From positions 1 through 35,964 of the forward strand of contig NZ_AKJL01000074.1 of the NCBI RefSeq assembly GCF_000282355.1: a stretch of 35,964 bases of DNA. The letters run 5' to 3'. The notes beneath the pieces were generated by a model, which made no database searches, was not told the origin of the DNA, and saw nothing but the letters and a program-made list of their open reading frames with translations. Every line of letters begins with the position of its first letter. Within the stretch, counting starts at the first letter, position 1. Shown piece after piece: positions 30,879-35,964 of the stretch. The stretch comes from Pseudomonas sp. GM49. Its GTDB lineage: Bacteria; Pseudomonadota; Gammaproteobacteria; Pseudomonadales; Pseudomonadaceae. Both the position numbers and the translations under genes were made by a program.

Positions 30879-30917
30879 CCGGCTTCTGCGAGCCCATCCT
30901 GTATGTGTAGCCTTGAT

Positions 30918-32972
30918 TTATTGTTCTAAAATCCCCGGTACGTTTTTTTCTGCCCACTTCACAAACAATTTTGCTAGCTCTGTACTCGCGTACTCGGAGT
31001 AATGACTATATTCATCTCTAAATAGAGGCATCCCATTTCTTGTAAAAGAGCAGCCAAGAAAGTTGCAAAATAATTCATTCTGATCAAAAAACAGTACGGC
31101 TGGGTGTTTGCTTGAAACTTTGTCGACTAATAGTTTGAAGTCGTTGAATGCTGTTTCTCTTGCATGTGGACTAACGTCGCAAGAGGATGGTCCACTTTTA
31201 AGTGGACGAGAAAAGCAGCCTTTTAGGTCATGATTTGCTTTAATGTGAGGAACAAAAACTATGACTTTAATTCCGTTGCCTTCAAGATAGCTTATCCGTT
31301 CTTCAGTTGTTGCAATTGCATTGTCGTCTGGCTTTGGGTCGAGGCCATCTAGAATTGCATATTTTATTGTTTTGTCTTTTTCAATGATGCTGTTGATCAG
31401 AAGTTTTTGATGGTAAGGACGATAACCAGAGCACGGATCCATCGTCGTTGCTGTATTTTCATCAGAAGGGTTGCCCATGTTCGGTGGGCAGGTACCAATA
31501 GAGAGAATGGTTTGATTTTTTATTTTGTTTTCCGTCGCAAGCCCAGGATACAAATGGTTTGCGTAGCTGTTGCCTAATAAAAGCAGGGTTGGTTTTTCAT
31601 CTCTATTTGTAATGCAAAACCACCAGCCATACGACTCTGCTTCTTTAAACTGGTATCGATTTATACATATGTCGTTTTTGGTGAATTTCCATATCGGCCC
31701 TACAAATTGGCTATTGAACTCTTCCGCGCCTTTGACTGCCTCGCGTTCAGGCAGTCCACCAAGATTGAAAGTTGCAAAACCCACACCTCCGATGCTCGCC
31801 ATCAGGATAACAAGAATAGGTGTTTTGAATTTACTTTGGTTATTTCGTAAAGGGCGCTCAAGAAAGCGATATGTCAGCCAAGCTAAAATGATAGCGGTGA
31901 ACACGGCCGCAATTCTGATTTCTCGGGATGGTACATCGCTCTGAATGATGCGGGCGAATGCCAAAAGAGGCCAGTGCCACAGGTATAGCGGGAAGCTGAT
32001 CAGGCCAACCCACACCATCAGTTTGTTGGAAAGTATCGAGCGATTGAGCCATGATCGCGAGCCGGCGGCGATAATCAACGCCGTACCGACCGTTGGGAAA
32101 ATTGCGCGCCACCCGGGAAATTGGTCGTCCTTGGTGATGGTTGCCAGGCCGTAGGCAATGAGACCCAGCCCGATAAAGGACAGGACGTTTCTGATTGTCT
32201 GGCCGCTCTCTACCGGAACCGGCTTGTGAATGATCGCGGCTAAAAATTGGTCAACTGCCTTAAAGGCTTTATCAAATGCAGAGATTTTATAGAGCGACAG
32301 GTAGGCCAGCACGGAGCCGATCAACAGCTCCCAGCAACGGGTCTGAGGCATATAGAAGGTGAACGAAGGGTTTTCCCTGATGTGCTCCATGTTCAGGGCG
32401 AACGACGCGCCGAGCAACAACACCGCGACGGTCAGCAGGTTGAACTGTTTTTTCCAGGCGGCCCACATGATCACCGGCCAGAAGATGTAGTACTGCTCTT
32501 CAATGCCCAATGACCATAGATGCAGGAACGGCTTTATCTCGGCCGACGTGTCGAAGTACCCGCTTTCGTTCCACAGAACCAGGTTGGATATAAAGGCAGA
32601 GCCGCCAGCAATGTGTTTGCCGAGCTGCTGGAACTCATCGGGGAACAGTGTCAGCCAACCGAACGCGTAGCTGGCGATCATCACCGTCAGCAGGGCGGGA
32701 AAGATTCGATTGACGCGTCGGGTATAGAAGTCGGGGATGCTGAACGTTCCGCGTGCCAGGCCTTCAAGCAGAATCGTCGTGATCAGGTATCCGGAAATAA
32801 CAAAGAAGATATCTACGCCGATAAACCCGCCAGTCACCCAGGCAGGGAACGCATGAAGCCCGACCACGGAAAGGACGGCGATTGCGCGCAAACCATCGAT
32901 ATCCGGCCGGTATTTAGTACTGTGATTATTTTTGGTCAATAGCGAACTGGCCGGTTCGGCGAGAGACGTCAT
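30918..32972 (-). CDS. O-antigen/surface polysaccharide O-acetyltransferase (OafA/OafB-type, AT3 plus SGNH)
   Basis: ATG 32972 gives 684 residues. The N-terminal acyltransferase-3 domain has the opening YRPDIDGLRAIAVLSVVGLH (His40), GGFIGVDIFFVISGYLI and LWSLGIEEQYYIFWP, within about ten membrane segments. A periplasmic SGNH-like domain follows from about residue 455: LLLLGNSYANHLYPGL (S469) and the end block DEYSHYSEYAS (D653, H657). The usual GDSH is GNSY here. Such enzymes acetylate LPS or other glycans and are frequent prophage serotype-conversion cargo. The distal third is AT-rich compared with the AT3 part, suggesting a mosaic gene. Confidence 0.88.
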   Translation of the reverse strand: MTSLAEPASSLLTKNNHSTKYRPDIDGLRAIAVLSVVGLHAFPAWVTGGFIGVDIFFVISGYLITTILLEGLARGTFSIPDFYTRRVNRIFPALLTVMIASYAFGWLTLFPDEFQQLGKHIAGGSAFISNLVLWNESGYFDTSAEIKPFLHLWSLGIEEQYYIFWPVIMWAAWKKQFNLLTVAVLLLGASFALNMEHIRENPSFTFYMPQTRCWELLIGSVLAYLSLYKISAFDKAFKAVDQFLAAIIHKPVPVESGQTIRNVLSFIGLGLIAYGLATITKDDQFPGWRAIFPTVGTALIIAAGSRSWLNRSILSNKLMVWVGLISFPLYLWHWPLLAFARIIQSDVPSREIRIAAVFTAIILAWLTYRFLERPLRNNQSKFKTPILVILMASIGGVGFATFNLGGLPEREAVKGAEEFNSQFVGPIWKFTKNDICINRYQFKEAESYGWWFCITNRDEKPTLLLLGNSYANHLYPGLATENKIKNQTILSIGTCPPNMGNPSDENTATTMDPCSGYRPYHQKLLINSIIEKDKTIKYAILDGLDPKPDDNAIATTEERISYLEGNGIKVIVFVPHIKANHDLKGCFSRPLKSGPSSCDVSPHARETAFNDFKLLVDKVSSKHPAVLFFDQNELFCNFLGCSFTRNGMPLFRDEYSHYSEYASTELAKLFVKWAEKNVPGILEQ

Positions 32973-33002
32973 TGTTGGTCGTGCTCCATATTTATTATCT
33001 CG

Positions 33003-33352
33003 CCGGTTGCTGGCGTGCGCGTATCCTACGCGACAAGCGCTCGGACCCGAGCAGCGGCGGTCGGCCTGCGACCAAACCCACCGCAAGGAACTGAGCGACA
33101 TTCAAACCGCTCGCGCGATCGCCTTGTCACTGCTGATCTGCGGCTGTCAGTCCTCCTTGGCGAAGGTTTAGTTGGTGGCAGTGAAATGCCAGGCGGTACC
33201 GAAACCGGCGGCGTGGTTCATGGTGCCGTACGAGCCCAACTTGACCCAGCGCATGCTCAACGAATAATCGCCATCACCTACACCGGCGACTGATTGCGTT
33301 GCAGGCGTGCCAGGCCTACGTCAAAGCGCTCTCGCCTACACATTTCGAATGA
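33003..33352 (+). pseudogene. Degenerate LysB/Rz i-spanin
   Basis: No start is present. The frame from 33003 reads VRVSYATSARTRAAAVG, then RLVTADLRLSVLLGEGLVGG and GAVRAQLDPAHAQRIIAITY, ending GD-TGA at about 33291. Shifted by one frame it continues LIALQACQAYVKALSP to TGA 33350-33352. LDPAHAQRIxAI and LIALxACQAY are the conserved C-terminal blocks of LysB-type Rz. A missing N-terminus plus a frameshift make it non-functional. Confidence 0.7.
33091..33267 (+). pseudogene. Degenerate nested Rz1 o-spanin
   Basis: In a second frame of the same segment a lipobox-like ARAIALSLLICGCQSS is followed by TAG at 33169-33171. The frame then continues KPAAWFMVPYEPNLTQRMLN to TAA. The start and the reading frame are both lost. 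Confidence 0.6.
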
Positions 33353-33383
33353 GTTCGCCGAGATTACCGGGCGGGAATGGAAA

Positions 33384-33791
33384 TCAGCTGTTGATTGGCT
33401 GGTGAATCTCTTTAGCCGATGTCTGTGCTGCTGCGGACTCGTTAGCCAAAAACTGAGTTGAGTCGGTATTGCCGAGCTGTACTTTCTTATGACGAACTCG
33501 CTCCTTTGCGCGGAGTGTTGAAAGCACAGGGAAGAAAAGTATCAGGCTGACCGGCCAAGCCAATATCGCGCTAATGATGAGCAGGCTATGAGTGAACCTG
33601 TCACCGTAATTGAGGGCAAAAAAATCCAGTACACGATCCAGAACCGGATTGTTCTGGATTGGATCAGCGCTATCGTTGATCCAGTTCCGACGAATTTGAA
33701 GAAGCTGGCAACAAACGCCGACGAACAAAGCGGCTAGCCAAGCCGCGCTCAAAACGCAGCTGATGATTGCGATGCTACGCATGACTTCCAT
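33384..33791 (-). CDS. Hypothetical membrane protein, two transmembrane segments
   Basis: The 135-residue product (start 33791, or Met4 at 33782) has two hydrophobic segments: SIAIISCVLSAAWLAALFVG, and SLLIISAILAWPVSLILFFP. The loop between them contains RRNWINDSADPI, and the soluble C-terminus is polar. No known family. It lies in the prophage remnant between spanin debris and the small-gene pseudogene. Confidence 0.5.
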   Translation of the reverse strand: MEVMRSIAIISCVLSAAWLAALFVGVCCQLLQIRRNWINDSADPIQNNPVLDRVLDFFALNYGDRFTHSLLIISAILAWPVSLILFFPVLSTLRAKERVRHKKVQLGNTDSTQFLANESAAAQTSAKEIHQPINS

Positions 33792-33918
33792 CTCAGTAAT
33801 TCCCGATCGGTGGTTGATACGGTAATTCAGCGCAATTTTTTGTGACAGCTGCGGAAATTTAGCAGGCTTTTCCGAACTCGTCGCACAGGAAGTTAAAAAA
33901 TTTTTATTCTGTTGACGA

Positions 33919-34133
33919 TCACTCCGGAGCCATCATCACCGCAAGCGGGATCTTGATGAATTCCTCATTGCGATCGATTGCGACCAGGGCGCCGCGGACA
34001 TTGTCGGCGACATCGGCTGCTCCGCGCTGCTCGACCCGGTTCGAAAGCTCAAGGATGGCGGCTTCGAGGGTGAGCCGGTTTTCGTTGATCTTGAACAGCA
34101 GGGAAGGGAGTAGGTCTCGCGAATCCTCCGTGG
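33919..34133 (-). pseudogene. Start-less copy of the 28409-28618 small gene
   Basis: The frame reads DLLPSLLFKINENRLTLEAA, then ELSNRVEQRGAADVADNVRG and AIDRNEEFIKIPLAVMM, matching the intact gene almost residue for residue. About 11 bp that carry the start codon in the intact copy (28616-28618) are missing, and no ATG, GTG or TTG lies upstream in frame within reach of a ribosome site. Confidence 0.75.
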
Positions 34134-34206
34134 AGTTTTCAGCGTAGCAGGGGCGAGCTGTGGGCTTGGAGCGTAGGTCGGCAGAACGCCGCAGAAGGGT
34201 GGTACC

Positions 34207-34248
34207 ACTGTAGGAATATACAACGCTAAGTTATTGATTCTTATAGGG
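34207..34248 (+). repeat. 42-bp direct repeat, copy 2 (second attachment-arm region)
   Basis: Identical to 29041-29082. It is followed, as in copy 1, by a diverged stretch with GATCAA and then GGTCACCTCGACA (34321-34333), one base different from the tRNA anticodon region GGTCACCTTGACA at 29156-29168. No tRNA 3' half follows here. Confidence 0.8.
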
Positions 34249-34333
34249 CGATGTGGCGGTTTTGAGAGTGTTGAAAAAAGCTTGTGTTCTCTTATGGATC
34301 AAAGCGTTATGACTGTTTAACGGTCACCTCGAC

Positions 34334-35056
34334 AAGAACGCTACAGATTTGCAAGCACAGGCCGGGAAGGAAAAGCGTCAACGCCTGGTGCAGTTGCTGT
34401 ATTCGCAGAGCCAGCAATACCGGCAACCGGCGCCGCAATCCTATGTAATGTCCAGGCAAACAAATAACACTTCGATGGTCTACGACCAGGCAGTGAGCAC
34501 TAACTGCTATCAAGGAATAATAGAAGTTCCTTGGTTGGGATCAACCGGACCTTTTGCATGTGGATTAATTTCAGTTGGTTGAGTTGATTCGCAACCAGTC
34601 ATATTTACCTAAAGTCAGGTTAACTCCGAGACAAAGTGTTTTCTGCAAAGTTCCCTTCAGCGGGATGAACTATGTCCAACCTGGCGGAATATCAAGCCAG
34701 TTGCGGTACGGCTGCAGTGCAGGACGACTGGACTACCATCAGGCTTCTTGTCGCTCTTGTGGCTGACGGGTATAGCGATTGATTCAGCTGGCATCACTGA
34801 CGAAGCAGTTTATAGAAACTCTTGATTTTCTTTCTCGTCTTTAACGTTTTTCAGGCGCCAAAGATTTGAACTTCTGGAGTTGATCGAAAAGCGATTGGCT
34901 TTAGCGCGATTTATTCATACGCGTCATTACAATCTCAGCCATAAGTAAGAAAACGTCCAACTAGAACAAGCGGCGAGGAGTACTGCAACCTGACAATAGC
35001 CAAAATACTGACAACAAAAAACAGTCACATTCTCCCAATTAAGTCGGTGATATATC
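34334..35056. other. About 720 bp without a recognisable gene
   Basis: One open frame (34313-34582, with a TTG start possible at 34349) reads AGKEKRQRLVQLLYSQSQQY and could be a gene end cut by recombination. A short ATG frame at 34672-34782 opens MSNLAEYQASC but stops after 36 codons. Neither has a family match by eye. The last 120 bases before the protease gene are AT-rich and may hold its promoter, but no clean -35/-10 pair is seen. Confidence 0.4.
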
Positions 35057-35713
35057 ATGATCAAGATCATGGCCTACTTTTTAATTGGAGCTGTAACTGC
35101 AGGATGCAACGGCATCGTAAAACCCGACTTTTCGGGTCCTGCCAATGATTCATACTTTTTAGTCCATTCGGGGTTTCCCGCACCGTATCTATACATGGCC
35201 TCGGCCGTGCAATGGAACGATGACTATGCGGTAACCACCCGCCACACTCCGTTCATCCCCAACGTGAAGTACAGCTGCAGCACAGGCTGTGATCTCGTCT
35301 TCATCCTGCACAAGGCCAACGGCCGCTACCCATCATGGCGCGCAGCGCATGTTGGCGAGAGCATAACTGCCGTTGGGGCGAGTCCTTACCTCATGACCAC
35401 TACCGGGAAAGGCAAGGTGTATCCAACGCCTTTCATCAATACCGATGAACACAGCGGTGATCTCTATGCCATCCATGATGCCCCGCTGATCAAGGGCATG
35501 TCGGGTGGTCCGGTCCTCACCAGCGACGGCTGTATTGTCGGCATCAATATCGGTTTCTACTCAACCACTCTGAACGATGTGAGCAATCACTCCGGCGTAA
35601 AGGGGGCTGAGAGGATCAGCATCTTTATTCCTTACTCGATCATTCAGCGCGAGTGGGGGATATTGCAGGCAAAACTTGATGATCCACACGGCGCGAGGTA
35701 TGTCGCGAAGTAG
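35057..35713 (+). CDS. Trypsin-like serine protease lipoprotein
   Basis: This 218-residue protein has a short lipoprotein signal (YFLIGAVTAGC, lipidated Cys17). The chymotrypsin-fold triad is readable: H63 in AVTTRHTP, D79 in GCDLVFIL and S149 in IKGMSGGPVL, followed by CIVGINIG. Two cysteine pairs (C74/C78 and C159) may form disulphides. It would be anchored in the outer or inner membrane facing the periplasm. It stands alone between phage debris and a tRNA trailer copy, so it is probably cargo of a further integrated element. Substrate unknown. Confidence 0.8.
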   Translation: MIKIMAYFLIGAVTAGCNGIVKPDFSGPANDSYFLVHSGFPAPYLYMASAVQWNDDYAVTTRHTPFIPNVKYSCSTGCDLVFILHKANGRYPSWRAAHVGESITAVGASPYLMTTTGKGKVYPTPFINTDEHSGDLYAIHDAPLIKGMSGGPVLTSDGCIVGINIGFYSTTLNDVSNHSGVKGAERISIFIPYSIIQREWGILQAKLDDPHGARYVAK

Positions 35714-35749
35714 CTTTTAGCTATCAGCCAATTGGCCATCGTGTCCAGG

Positions 35750-35821
35750 CAAACAAAATCCGCTCTGCCGGGCGGTCTGGAAGGGTTCACCGAAAGGTGA
35801 GCCCATTTTGTTGTCCTGGAT
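35750..35821 (+). repeat. tRNA-Val trailer repeat, copy B, with hairpin
   Basis: It matches 29206-29275 apart from a few substitutions. The hairpin GGGTTCACC/GAAA/GGTGAGCCC (35783-35804) is kept, but its T-run is broken (ATTTTGTTG). No tRNA sequence precedes it. Confidence 0.8.
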
Positions 35822-35964
35822 TTCTTGCAGTGCGTTCATGACATCGTAAATGGATCTTTACCACCTTCGGCAGGTCAGTCGGGTTGAAGATTTGGGTGCG
35901 AAAGAGCGCGAAGGGGAATTGCGTGCCGGAACGAAACACCTTCTTGATGCCCGGCGGGGGGGGG
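35787..35964 (-). CDS. Possible partial gene running off the right edge
   Basis: The minus-strand frame reads GIKKVFRSGTQFPFALFRTQ, then IFNPTDLPKVVKI, with amino-acid usage like a real protein, and stops at 35787-35789 inside the tRNA trailer repeat. The last about 20 codons overlap that repeat, so the natural end may have been replaced. The window ends in a run of G that may be a sequence artefact. Family not recognised. Confidence 0.25.
   Translation of the reverse strand, partial: PPPPGIKKVFRSGTQFPFALFRTQIFNPTDLPKVVKIHLRCHERTARNPGQQNGLTFR

Noticed and set aside
35945..35964. Poly-G run at the right edge
   Set aside because: A homopolymer at the very end of the sequence is more likely an assembly or read-end artefact than biology.

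Overview
The window is most of a lambda/HK97-type siphovirus prophage, about 1-29.2 kb, with a stack of older, decayed prophage material to its right, about 29.2-35.8 kb. The GC-rich coding style, the families of the phage genes and the tRNA-Val(GAC) 3' half used as an attachment site point to a Pseudomonas host, probably of the fluorescens/putida/syringae type. This is inference; no host housekeeping gene is visible.

Layout, left to right. 0-4.6 kb is the early region: the end of a KilAC-domain antirepressor, a lambda O-like initiator carrying an iteron array inside the gene, a lambda P-like helicase loader, a DUF3310 protein, a VRR-NUC nuclease, a tyrosine recombinase, a small zinc-ribbon protein and a candidate late regulator. 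4.67-5.33 kb looks like a self-contained accessory unit: terminator, extended -10 promoter, two overlapping small membrane-protein genes, terminator. 5.4-6.7 kb holds a lambda-S-like holin, a second holin-like gene, two small genes overlapping in different frames, an HNH endonuclease and a probable cos site. 6.7-14.0 kb is the packaging and head module: TerS, TerL, portal, protease, capsid and connectors. 14.0-22.5 kb is the tail module: tube, G/GT chaperones with a lambda-type -1 frameshift signal, tape measure, DUF1833, NlpC/P60, J-like tip. 22.66-24.68 kb encodes a tailspike or fibre.

24.7-29.0 kb is the accessory right end: a secreted polysaccharide lyase on the minus strand, a SleB-type endolysin, an unknown AT-rich minus-strand gene, and a LexA-box-controlled coiled-coil/SRAP operon in which SRAP carries an in-frame stop. 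Small ORFs and the attachment region follow. The right attachment site is the 3' half of tRNA-Val(GAC) at 29159-29207, followed by the tRNA operon terminator.

To the right is a deleted second prophage. An excisionase start is fused in frame to the last codons of an integrase. Beyond it are a headless tail-fibre-assembly fragment, a frameshifted GH19 endolysin running into Rz/Rz1, further Rz debris, an OafB-like O-acetyltransferase, and a decayed second copy of the right-end small gene with a 42-bp repeat of the attachment arm. A trypsin-like lipoprotein gene and a second copy of the tRNA trailer/terminator close the window. The picture is repeated integration at one tRNA gene, followed by decay that spared surface-modifying cargo.

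In the main prophage the genes work in a lambda-like cycle: O/P load replication at the internal iterons, a Q-like regulator is expected to open the late operon, HNH and terminase cut and package at cos, and holins with SleB lyse the cell. No spanin pair was recognised in the main prophage. The lyase, tailspike and acetyltransferase all act on surface polysaccharide.
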